Below are positions 53,530 to 63,359 of a stretch of 64,000 bases of DNA, in pieces. The stretch is from Tolypocladium sp. Sup5 PDA-1 (lineage: Eukaryota; Ascomycota; Sordariomycetes; Hypocreales; Ophiocordycipitaceae): assembly GCA_000750105.3 (NCBI GenBank), contig JPHH03000028.1, positions 1-64,000 on the forward strand, written 5' to 3'. Under the pieces are notes generated by a model that had not been told where the DNA came from, searched no databases, and saw nothing but the letters and a program-made list of their open reading frames with translations. Numbering within the stretch: position 1 is the stretch's first letter; the number at the start of each line of letters is the position of its first letter. The position numbers were made by a program, and so were the translations under genes.

Positions 53530-55185
53530 GGCTTATAATACAGCGGGGTGCGGGACTGTGGTTATTTATACTCGTATGCCTCGTTAGCACAGCTGTCACA
53601 GTGCGTCCCAGCTCTCGGGAACCCGGGATCAGCCGAAACTCACTCCGGCCATTCGAGGAACCTAAAACCAGACTACCTTTAAAGCATAAAGGGCCGGGCA
53701 AGAGTCAAGGTTCAAATTGATGACATATTATAACACCGCTGCATGTCTGGCTGGGTCGGAGTCGGTGTCGGTATCCCGTTGGCGTCTCTGGTTCAAACAC
53801 TGCCTTGACACAATACGAATGATCGACAGCTAGCCCTTCAGATGTACTCGTGATAGATGGATTCTGGAATGGTGAAATTTTTAAGATACCCTCGCTGCTG
53901 TTGCAATGTACGATCCAGGGGTAAGACATATGACGCCCACCCATCGCTGGAACTGCCCGAGAGAAATCGACTTATTCCAGAGCAAACCATTACACCCACA
54001 ACCGTGTTGTAAGTAATCATGCTACCACATACAATGAGACGTTGTGTTGCTGTCAACCAACATGTTTTGTTCAGACTGTTCCCGTCGTATAATCAGACGA
54101 ACCGTTTGCTTCAAGCACGTTAAGATTAGCCAAGAAGCGGGGATAATATTTAGTCGTCATATTGGGAAACTTCCGTAGGCTTGAACCGACCAACGAACAT
54201 TGCTGTGGGGTGAAGATGCTTCGTGGAGTCAGTACTCCAAAAACGTGCGGCCAACGTATGATCATGCAAGACCCGGCCAGGTCTCATTATCCTCTGCTCT
54301 TCTAATAGCTCTTCAGTGTTTCATACTTTATCCAACGGCTTTGCTACCTCTGAGTCTGGAGATATTGCCGGGGGGGCTGCCTTGTCCCTTCCGAGTAGCC
54401 TTGCAGCCAACAAGACACTTGCAGTGGGATATTTGAACTTATAACGGGCCTCGGCTTTCATGTTCGAGCGCCTACTGGCTGATACTGGGGTTGGTTTCTA
54501 GCCCAATCCCATGCATGGCGATATGCATCTGTCTGTGAGTAGCAATGCCCCCCCAGCCGAGACCAGACTCGTGGAATAAGTTTGATGGGTGGGATGTACG
54601 CATAGGAATGAAAACAGTTTCGTTGACATAGCGCTACGGTGCAACGCATGGAATATCGTCAAGAACTGTGTCAGATGAGGGGATCTTGCCACAGCTGTCG
54701 ACGCGGGACGCGGCCTTAAGGTTCACAGACTTGGTTGGACTGCCGGAGCATATTCCGGCCTCGTGGAATGGGAAAAGGGAACACCACAGAGCTTCTCCAG
54801 AGGCTCCTGCGGAAACATGATGCGGCAGATGTAAGGTAATTGGAAGAGCAGAGAAATTCCCGCTAGGGGTGGGCACACGAAGGCGAGACATTGATGTCCT
54901 GTATAACAAGACTTTAAGAAGGATTATTTAACAAAGAATTGAATGTTATTCCCCCATCATATAGTGCCTGCTGCCCCTGTACTATGCGTGACTCCTATGA
55001 TACCATCAATTTGTGACACATATAAGTCCGTTCGGGAGAAGATCTCGTACATGTATCGAGACTACTAAAAAGCCCAGACCAGCATGAACGTGTCCCATAC
55101 GTTGAAATGTATTAGGAGACCGGTTTTAGTGCCTGTGCAACGAACCCAAAATTAAAACACAGACTTCATCCATTCGTCATTCCCC
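53530..55185. other. Intergenic region, no gene seen
   Basis: About 1.65 kb. Open frames near 53.7-54.9 kb on the minus strand have no recognisable content. It includes the 3' region of the HsbA-type gene. Confidence 0.45.
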
Positions 55186-56679
55186 TTACACCATGATGGC
55201 CGCGATAGCCATAGCGAGGGCGCCGGCAGGAGCGATGAGGTTGGCACCAGCAGTAACCACGGGAGGCCGCTGGGTGTTGATACCAGTAGGGACACTCGTG
55301 TCGGTGGCCTTGGGAGGAGGAGTGACCTTGGTGATAGGTACTTGAGTAAGAGTCGAGCCGGGAGGAGACGTGCCGCCGGGAGCTTTACCGCCTGGAGCAG
55401 AAGTGCCACCGGGAGCAGTACCGCCAGGAGCAGTACCACCAGGAGCAGTACCGCCGGGAGCAGTACCGCCGGGAGCGGAGGTAGCGCCGGGAGCGGAGGT
55501 AGCGCCGGGAGCGGTACCACCAGGAGCAGAAGTGCCGCCGGGAGCAGTACCGCCTCGCGTCGAAGTGCCGCCGGGAGCAGAGGTCGCGCCAGGAGCAGAG
55601 GTATCACATGGGGTAGAGGTGCCGCCGGGAGCAGAAGTGCCGCCGGGAGCAGAAGTGCCGCCGGGAGCAGAAGTGCTGCCGGGAGCAGACGTACCCCCTG
55701 GAGCAGAAGTCGAGCCAGGAGCGGAGGTATCACGGGGAGTAGAGGTGCCGCCAGGAGCAGAAGTGCCGCCGGGAGTGGAGGTGGCGCCCGGAGCGGAGGT
55801 CGATCCGGGAGCAGAGGTCGATCCGGGAGCAGAGGTATCACAGGGAGTCGATGTGGAGCCTGTAGCGGAGGTGCCTCCTGGAGCAGAGCTTGAGCCGGTA
55901 GTAGAGGTGCCACCGGGAGCAGAGGTAGGAGTGGTACCCGGAGCAGTGGTGGGTGTGGTCGGAGCGGCCGTGGTGGGTGTGGTCGGAGCGGCCGTGGTGG
56001 GTGTGGTCTGCGGAGCAGTGGTTGGCGTAGTCTCAGGGGCAGTGGTGGGCGTGGTCGGAGCGGCCGTGGTGGGTGTGGTCTGGGGAGGAGACGTAGACGT
56101 GGTGCCAGGAAGGGTGGTCGACGTTGTAGCGCCAGAGTTCTTGCAGTTTGCCTCGCTAAACTCGGCCTGGGCGTTGTCCAGGACCGTGACGAGGCCAGCA
56201 GCCAGCGTCCTTGCAAGGTCCTGAGCCTCCGGAGGGACCTTGGAGACGATAGCATCGATGAGAGCCTTGGAGTAGGTGTTGATATCAGTAACCTGCTGGC
56301 GGGTGATATCGCAGAGGTTGTTCTTCTCGATATCCGCCTTCCTGGCCTTGAGGTCGGCAAGGAGGGTCTCGCCCTTGGTCTGCAGGTCTTTGACGGGCTG
56401 CTGGAGGCCGAGAGCATCAATCAAGGTTAGGTTGCCGGTGGCGTCGACCTTGGTCTTGCCGTCCTTGAGGGTCTGGATGAGCGCGGCGGAGGCATCCTGA
56501 AGGGGCTTGGGGTCACCGGTGAAGGCCTTGACGGCCGTATCAAGATTGTCAATGCCTTGGCCGGAGCTGTTGATGATTCCAGTAATGGTGGCGATATCGC
56601 GCTCGTAGACACGAGTAGGGGGCTCAGCCAGGCCGGCAGCGGCGCCGACAGCCAGGCAGGCAAGAGTGAGAAACTTCAT
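55186..56679 (-). CDS. HsbA-type GPI-anchored cell-wall protein with long repeat tract
   Basis: Intronless, 497 residues. A signal peptide (MKFLTLACLAVGAAAGLA) is followed by an HsbA / cell-wall galactomannoprotein domain (about residues 20-180): DIATITGIINSSGQGIDNLD, LQTKGETLLADLKARKADIE, then SEANCKNSG. Residues about 183-240 are TTPTTA repeats, 240-430 are APGGTS/APGSTS/TPGGTS repeats, and the end (GANLIAPAGALAMAIAAIMV) is a hydrophobic GPI-anchor signal. HsbA proteins bind hydrophobic surfaces and wall glycans. The repeat stalk, rich in Ser/Thr, is probably heavily O-glycosylated and lifts the domain from the wall. Length is likely to vary between strains. Confidence 0.88.
   Translation of the reverse strand: MKFLTLACLAVGAAAGLAEPPTRVYERDIATITGIINSSGQGIDNLDTAVKAFTGDPKPLQDASAALIQTLKDGKTKVDATGNLTLIDALGLQQPVKDLQTKGETLLADLKARKADIEKNNLCDITRQQVTDINTYSKALIDAIVSKVPPEAQDLARTLAAGLVTVLDNAQAEFSEANCKNSGATTSTTLPGTTSTSPPQTTPTTAAPTTPTTAPETTPTTAPQTTPTTAAPTTPTTAAPTTPTTAPGTTPTSAPGGTSTTGSSSAPGGTSATGSTSTPCDTSAPGSTSAPGSTSAPGATSTPGGTSAPGGTSTPRDTSAPGSTSAPGGTSAPGSTSAPGGTSAPGGTSAPGGTSTPCDTSAPGATSAPGGTSTRGGTAPGGTSAPGGTAPGATSAPGATSAPGGTAPGGTAPGGTAPGGTAPGGTSAPGGKAPGGTSPPGSTLTQVPITKVTPPPKATDTSVPTGINTQRPPVVTAGANLIAPAGALAMAIAAIMV
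55370..55930 (-). repeat. 18-bp minisatellite coding for APGGTS-type units
   Basis: About 30 tandem 18-bp (or 12-bp) units of the form GGAGCAGAAGTGCCGCCG on the plus strand, with codon-level variants. All units stay in multiples of three. Because the unit has few T-A-rich words, the antisense (PPGAEV, 55370-56224) and a second minus-strand frame (55152-56420) are also open by composition alone. Confidence 0.9.
55930..56090 (-). repeat. TTPTTAP-coding tandem repeat
   Basis: Irregular 24-bp units (GTGGTGGGTGTGGTCGGAGC on the plus strand and variants) encoding TTPTTAAP and TTPTTAPE words, adjoining the HsbA domain. Confidence 0.8.
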
Positions 56680-59139
56680 GTTGAATTGCGTCCAAGTCGC
56701 GGTTTAACGAGTGTTGGGGGTTTGGAATACAAAAGTCCAACCAGGACAGACTTGGGACCAGCGATCGTGTCGGGTGCAAAGGAGTGAGACCGATACACGG
56801 CTCGGGCCTGCGGGGTTCGCCATTGCCATTATATGATAGCGAGCATAAGGCTCTCTCACATGCCGCCGGCCGGGGTAGTACGGAGTATGTGCATACTGAA
56901 AGCGAGGTTGTATGTTGAGGGGACGTGAGGTTGGCAAGGTTGGTACTTGCTAATAAAAAAACAACCTTCAGACCAACAGCTTAGCACCCCAGGAACGGCC
57001 TGGCCCAGCCAATCGCATTTAACCCCGTGCCGTGATGTGGGCCTTGAAAGGCGGCCCAGGGCTGGGCAGTAGCACATGCCTTCTGTCACTCAACTGACAG
57101 CGACTTGAGTAGACTCTGTGAAGGCTTCAGTTGACGACTATGTTGCCAGACTCGCTGTTTTCGGGACGGCACGGCCAGTGTCTCTCGCGCAAAGTGGAAT
57201 GCGGGTCCGATATTGAATTGTTGAGCAGTCTCGTTCAATGCGGAGCACGAGGCTCTGAAGCCGTCGTTGCGGCCTTCATGCTTATGCCTCGGCCTGTTTG
57301 ACGAGAGGGGGGCCTGGAACCTGAGGGCTTGTTGTGCGGTTGGCTCTCCACAACCTTCAGCCAGGCACTAGTGGTGCTCTAGTGCTGCAGGTAATCCGCA
57401 GGATCAAGTTATTAAAGTTGTGCTCTGGCTCGCCCGCCGGGGCTCTCGGATCTCTCCAGGGGCCAGAGCGGCCGGCAACCCCATGGGGGTGGGGTGGAGC
57501 GGGGATTATATCGCGGGGAAACGGCTTGGGCTGTGACAACCCCTGCCCAGCGACTCGGAACGGGGAAGGCTCTTGCGGTGCGGAAACCTGGCGTGCTCTG
57601 CTGGAGCCAGGTTGGTGTCGGGTAGCTCGGCATGAGCATGCAGCTGCTTGATGTGGCCATTGACGCCGGTGGAGGACGGCCAGGGGTTGAATCCTTACGG
57701 AGTAGCCCGTATGGATACGGAACGTGGCCGGCCACCCTCAGTTCGACCACTTCCAATGACATGGTGTCGAGAGCACCACAATCAGGTTGTTTCCCGGCCG
57801 AGACCATGTGCTCTTCAAAGCCCCTGGCAACGACTCTTTGGAGAAGCACCATGGCGATTGCGCCTTGTTCGGAATTCCGCCGATGGCCATGCCGGTCACG
57901 CGAACTGAACTGGCGATGACAACATTGAACGTGCAAACAAGAGCGAAGGATCTCGGGGCCGATTTCCATGACATGCTTGCCACCAATCAAGCCCAGTCCC
58001 TGACATTTAATACGCCCTGCGAGATTGCGCGCAGGGTTACATGTACCTGGCCTCTGGCTGCGCCAAGATAAGCGGCTGGGTAGCATGCTGGACGACTTGA
58101 TGCGTTGCAGAATGCCCAAGGGGAATGTCGCGGTGCGTTCCCTCGGATGTGGCCTCCCCGACGATATAGTGCTAACTGAGGGTGTCCACTGTAGCGAGCT
58201 CCTGGACCACACGCAGCGACGGCTTATTGAAGTTATTAGCCTGAACTGGTATCAGAGGCGCCAAGACTCGTCTTGTCCAAGCTGTCTACTATCTGTTGGC
58301 CCTTTGGTCATTCGTCAAGGCAATCTGTGAATGGACGAGAGACGTAGCCGCCGTGATGGCCCATCTCCGCCATGTCGGCGTGAGCATGATCAGCACGGAA
58401 ATTGAGATGACGCTCTCCGAAGGGGTGGACCTGAACGGCTTTCTCTTGCGGACTTTACAGGTGTAGACTATCGCCCAAGCAGAAGAGAGAAGGCAGTAAC
58501 GGCAATGCTACAGCCTACATGCCACGTTCGACGCACCACTTTCAATATGCAGGGCCAGTATTTTAGTACACGAAACAATAATCCAATTGGCTTTCGCAGG
58601 TATGGCCACCGATCCGTTTTCGCAGTAGTTTAGCAACATTTAGCTGAGTTCGTCTGCTGCGGTGAAGGACCGTAGCTTCACGAAAATGCCCTTCGCGGTA
58701 GCTAGGAAGGGTCATTTAAATGCCCGCTGGTACCTTTGTAGAATATGAGACTTCTAATATATATTATTCAGTGTTAGACAAGCCACAGATACGAACCTGA
58801 CGCAATGTGCAGGTGGCGTCCTTTGATGTCAAATGTGCCTCTCGCGTTTATCCCCGGCGCCCTTCCTTGCGCTGTTGCATTGCGTAGATCTGGGAGGCGG
58901 GGATCCTCGCAGATCTGCGCCGAGGGTGGAATCTGCAAATAAACTTACAGTACGATTTGGGGCGCTAGCCACGATTAAAGCCACAACTTTATCCAGGAAC
59001 GCGCGGGCGTTAATAAAGCTAATTCAACGTGTCGTGTCTCACATTTCTGTGTCCTGTGATTGGTTGTGCACAATTGTGAATCGAACAAGCCACATCACGT
59101 ACGGATAATATCTCGTATACATCTGTACGTCTCGCTGCC
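56680..59139. other. Intergenic region, one unexplained open frame
   Basis: About 2.5 kb. It starts with the HsbA gene promoter. An uninterrupted 266-codon frame on the minus strand (57412-58212) has no signal peptide, membrane pattern or known motif and is rich in Arg/Ser/Pro, so it may be chance. On the plus strand 58090-58460 contains coding-like pieces in two frames (SLGCGLPDDIVLTEGVHCSE, then FVKAICEWTRDVAAVMAHLR, separated by a frame change) that may be a decayed gene, but I cannot name it. Confidence 0.35.
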
Positions 59140-60069
59140 GTGCTTGATGAGGCGTCGAAGCCGCCGAGAAACGCGACCTTTTTTGCGACGCGTCCCCTGC
59201 ATCGCTTCTCGCTGGCTTCAGGCATAGAACGAGCATCCAAATCCGGCATACCCGTCTCCGCAGCCGCAACTGCCGCATATGAAGCAATCAACGCGTCTCT
59301 ATCCTTGCAGCTTCGCAACGCAGATGGCGGTCTCTGATACTACGTTTACCCAGACTGGAGCTATCTAGACGGCATGGTCTCCCTTCTGCCCTTCATGGCA
59401 GCATTGCCACGGCCAAACGAAACCGACAAGGACCTGCCGGTCACTCTTTTGCAGTCGCATTGCAAACGGCCCATGCCTCTCTACTAGTCCATAAGTACGG
59501 CGCGTCGCGCACGGCAGTATGGGCCAATAGCGTCACGGGTGCGAGTCCGTACGTCTAAGATCGTTCTCTGGGTTGGTTCCTTGCCGGGATGGTTCAGACA
59601 TATGAGGGCCTGGACTACGCAGACAACAGCAAGGGATACCGACCAATTTGCAGCCGCATTCGGAAAACTACAAACAGATCTCAAGCACGCTTGTTGAGTA
59701 CGCTGATTCGAAAGCTGGCGCTTGGTGGCAGCTTCTAACCTTCCCCGGCCGCCCCGGAAACTACCTTGAAAGCTCGAGCACGGCGCTTTTCATATTTTCT
59801 TCAAGGGACTGAGAATTGGCCTTATACCTGCTAGTTCAGGGAGTATCAAGGAGACTGCTATAAGGGCGTATAATCATACTGTTCAAAAATTTGTTGTCGA
59901 TTTTGGGAACGGCACCGTTGGGTACAACTAGACGGTGGCTGTTTGCAGCCTCAACTCAAACGCCACCTATGGGTACTATACGACACAAGCAATTATACCA
60001 AACAGCTTACTTGGAGAGTCTGCCTTTATTCTGGCGTCATTGGAGGTGGAAAGGCTTTCGCTGTCATAA
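59140..60069 (+). pseudogene. GH88/GH105-type unsaturated glycuronyl hydrolase, broken
   Basis: Family-like text runs through the segment but in more than one frame. First AYEAINASLSLQLRNADGGL, a TGA at 59335-59337 where the family has Trp, then YYVYPDWSYLDGM and LPFMAALPRPNETD. After a frameshift near 59460 come VHKYGASRTAVWANSVTGAS, TAA where Trp is expected, and DRSLGWFLAGMVQTYEGLD. After another shift, ENWPYTC, then FVVDFGNGTVGYN, a TAG, and TVAVCSLNSNATYGYYTTQA, ending ILASLEVERLSLS. The (alpha/alpha)6-barrel of this family removes unsaturated sugar acids from pectin or glycosaminoglycan fragments. Three stops and at least two frameshifts rule out a working enzyme. Confidence 0.75.
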
Positions 60070-60607
60070 AGAACGCGCGGTGGTGCCCGTCGGGTTAAGC
60101 GGCACGCCCACAACGTCAGGTAGATGAATATGTGCGATGTACAGTAGTCAAGGGAGATAGAGGGAAGTGCTACAAATGGAAGACGCTAGTTAAAGATGCT
60201 GGCAGTTGTCTAACATTGAATCAGCAAAGTGACGTTCCCGGTATTGTGTTTGAAACCGACTTGAACTACAGGGGCAATGAATCGAGTGGGAGATGGGGCA
60301 CCCCTATGTAAAGATTGGGTATAGATATATACCGCCCTTAGAGTTGAACTGCCTGTATCTTGGCTTGCAGAAGGGCGGCGGATCTCGCGCGGGAGTCGCT
60401 GGAACAAACCATGCTTGTCTAGTCCGTAGATCCAGATAAGATGTGCGCTTCTCCAAGATGACTTTTGCGCCACGAAGTGGCTGAAAGCGGCACAGCGACA
60501 TGTTGTCTGGTTTTGGTTGGGGAACACTGGTGGGAGCGAAGAAATAAGTTGTATACCTAGCGCGTGCTAGATTATATATAATATACAACAGCCAAGGAGG
60601 CAGACCC
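60070..60607. other. Convergent 3' region, no gene seen
   Basis: About 540 bp between the glycosidase relic and the CHAP gene. No recognisable content. Confidence 0.5.
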
Positions 60608-61312
60608 TTAGACCTTGATGTGGATGTAGTTAAAGGTCCCCTTGGGAACCGTGCGCGTGCCGTAGCCCTCCTTCACATTCCAGTTGTATTCCTCCACCGT
60701 CACAGTGCTATCCGAGACCTTGGAAACCCAGGCGACATGGCCGGCCTTTCCGCCGTTGTACTGGGCGATGCATCCGGGAACGGGCTTGTTATTGACCACA
60801 ACGCCAGTCCTGCGTGCAGCATCGTCCCAGGTGTTGCCATTTCCCCAGTTGGTGCCCTTGTATTGGTTGTTAAACTTGATGCCGAGACGCTCATTAATGC
60901 GCCAGGCGACGAAGCTGGTGCACTGGCACTTGAAGTAGTGCCACTGGTCGACGGGACCGCACTGGCCCTTGTACGGGTAGTCGTTTGTCATCGGGCCGGG
61001 GATCTTGCCGCTGTCCGGGGGAGTCGGGCCGCCGTCACACTTCTTTGTCACGTAGCCGTCCGAGCCGGTCTTGATGTAGTGGTCGGAGATGTAGCAGCCG
61101 TCCGAGGTCTTGTCCCAGATGCTGTTGCCGTTGATGCTGGGTCCTTCAGTCTGGCAGGTGATTGATACGTCCTGGCCCTTCTTGTACGTCTTCTTCACGC
61201 TGGAACTGGTGTCCGGCGCGGAGCGGCAGTTGACGGTGTCGCCCGTGATGGGGTAGGCGCTGGCAAAGGAGGAGGCCAAGGCCAAGACAAAAGCGGCGAC
61301 GGCGGTCTTCAT
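60608..61312 (-). CDS. Secreted SH3b-CHAP peptidoglycan-hydrolase-like protein
   Basis: Intronless, 234 residues. Signal peptide MKTAVAAFVLALASSFASA, then a bacterial-type SH3 domain (ITGDTVNCRSAP, VSITCQTEG, WDKTSDGCYISDHYI, about residues 22-92), a Pro/Gly linker and a CHAP domain (about 110-234). Catalytic residues are recognisable: Cys131 in QCTSFVAWR, His192 in GHVAWVSKV and acidic/Asn residues in VEEYNW near 207-210. CHAP enzymes cleave peptide bonds in bacterial wall peptidoglycan. Fungi make no peptidoglycan, so the likely role is attack on or handling of bacteria, and the family is generally regarded as acquired from bacteria. A TATA-like box lies about 105 bp before the ATG. Confidence 0.92.
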   Translation of the reverse strand: MKTAVAAFVLALASSFASAYPITGDTVNCRSAPDTSSSVKKTYKKGQDVSITCQTEGPSINGNSIWDKTSDGCYISDHYIKTGSDGYVTKKCDGGPTPPDSGKIPGPMTNDYPYKGQCGPVDQWHYFKCQCTSFVAWRINERLGIKFNNQYKGTNWGNGNTWDDAARRTGVVVNNKPVPGCIAQYNGGKAGHVAWVSKVSDSTVTVEEYNWNVKEGYGTRTVPKGTFNYIHIKV

Positions 61313-63359
61313 TGTGGATGTGGCGAGTCAAGCGCGACGGCGTGTAGTAGAAGCAGATTTTGTTGGTATATGCGCGGATGTTGGCTCGTTGGTCTTGGAT
61401 AAGACGACCGAGACGCCTTTATATACTCGCAGAACACAGGACTTCACTTACACGACTACTGCGCAAGAAGCACAATTATCCCGAACCAAATTGCTCGATG
61501 TGGTCAGCATCTGCACTGCTGATGCACTCATCGTGTCAATCTTTACCACTTTTCGACTCAATCAGATTCAGCCGCGGGGACGTCTATACAGCGATCTGCA
61601 ATAACAAAAATTTGTCTCCAGGCCGTGAGTCCCGTATGCCCTCAAAGTCGCGGTGGTTGTGGAGTTGAGGGTAGCTGATCGAGTTAACAGGGGTAGTGAC
61701 CGTGGCGCTCATCACCCAACTCAGTATGCTCCGCGCGCCTCCTACGCAACCCGAGCCGTACGTATGGCATGCAATACAAAAACGGGCACTGGAAAGCGTC
61801 AGCTCCCACTAACTTGATGACATGGACCTAAGTGCGGCTCTGTAAGACGGAATAATGCCACGCCGTCTTCTCAGAGTCCTACGAAGTATGCACTAAACTC
61901 AAAGCATGCCCACGCTGCTGGCATCACAAGTACCTTGCCTATATGCGACATTCTGGAACAGAAACGCTTCATTGAGCTGCGAGTACAGCAGTATCGTTCG
62001 AACCGTAGCTACAAGGCAACTTGTTCCGCGTATTGGCATACGGCTTTTAATAGCTAGACTACGCTCGACTTGAGGCGCCTTCTTTGGTTCTTGTTTGTGG
62101 TACGAAGGACGGAGTACAAGGATACGATTTCACCCGCGGGCTCGGTATGTAAGGTTGAAATGACGGCTGAAATTGCGTCAAGGCATGTGCCGTGACGAAC
62201 TGTTCCGTGTATGGGTGTGGAATGAACTCAGCAGCTGCTCTAGCAGGATACCAGCCCGAGTTATTGTGGCCTGTCGACGACTCCTCTTCGATAAATCTCT
62301 CGGCGTGGCCGATTGACGAGATGCGTGTATTAGGGAGTCCTTGCAGTGTGGAGCGGGAGATCGGCAGGGCAGGAGGACAGGTACCCAAAATTAGGTCGTC
62401 GGGGTGATCAGAATGCCGACACCCCTTGCTAGCCAATCTTCAGCTTCAAAACCACCTGCCAAAACTCTCTGGTTAAGGCGAACACGATAGCGAGCAGAGG
62501 GCTGTTAGGCTTTCTGGATTTTCCCTGGCGCCAAGTTTATTATTCCGTGGCCCGTGGTGCCAACTGCCCCCGTTATAGAGACAAACGACAGTAGCCTACG
62601 TCTACGATAGATCCAGTGCGGCTATCTTCACTTCGATAAAATCTACCCTCCACTTGCAGGGTAAAAAAAACGAACTCGAGAGTTGAAGTGAGCAAAGCTA
62701 GAAGGCAAAGAACATGAAGAGTAGTTGTCGAGGCTGTAAGGATAGGGGATAAGTGATCAACACAAGGTTAGGAGCTATCCTAGGTAGGATGCTTTTTTCT
62801 CGAGAAGAGAATGATAAGAGCGTTGCGTCAAGAATAATTATCCAGGAAAGGACGCCAGTAACTCCTCATACTGGCTAATAACAGCCACTGTAGGGGAGTT
62901 CTGGGTCCGCAGAAAAGCTCTCCGCAAGCTAGGAACGCCTGATAGCATGGTTGAAGCCCCTCACTACAGAAGCCAAAGTCGGTAGGCATAGCAGCGGTCT
63001 CTCACTTCCAAGCCGATTCGGTCAAAAGCTGGCGCAACGGCGAAGAGTAAACATGTAAGCTTAGGCAGGTGATGGAAACTTTTGACGGCAATAACGGAAC
63101 ACTAGCGGCTGACCTAACGCTCGACGGGTGCGGCTGATGGCCTTTTGTTTCGCCAGTTCCCAATCCGCAAAAGCCACCCCCGCTCCGCGGTTGAGCCATT
63201 GACTCATTGCTGCGACTTGCATGGTATAATGAAACACCAGATCGAACAGGCCTCTGCGTTTCGTTGAACTACGTACCGTTGAGGCTCTCACGATAGCTTC
63301 AGCTCTCCTACAGACCACGCAATTTATTGTTCAAGTTGGATTCGCTAGTTGACAACGCA
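61313..63359. other. Intergenic region, no gene supported
   Basis: About 2 kb between the diverging CHAP and metallo-hydrolase genes. A 125-codon frame on the minus strand (62059-62436) is Pro/Ser/Thr-rich with no motif and is not called. Confidence 0.45.
61417..61426 (-). promoter_or_regulatory. TATA-like box of the CHAP gene
   Basis: TATATAAAGG on the minus strand, 105 bp before the ATG at 61312. A good match to the TATA consensus of strongly induced fungal genes. Confidence 0.5.

Noticed and set aside
55370..56224. 284-codon PPGAEV-type protein on the plus strand and possible CRISPR-like repeat array
   Set aside because: Both arise from the coding minisatellite of the HsbA gene. The units are directly adjacent without spacers, so it is not a CRISPR array.
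57412..58212. 266-codon minus-strand frame
   Set aside because: No domain, signal or membrane feature and an Arg/Ser/Pro-rich composition expected of chance frames in GC-rich DNA.
62059..62436. 125-codon minus-strand frame
   Set aside because: Pro/Ser/Thr-rich with no motif, no intron signals and no neighbouring support.
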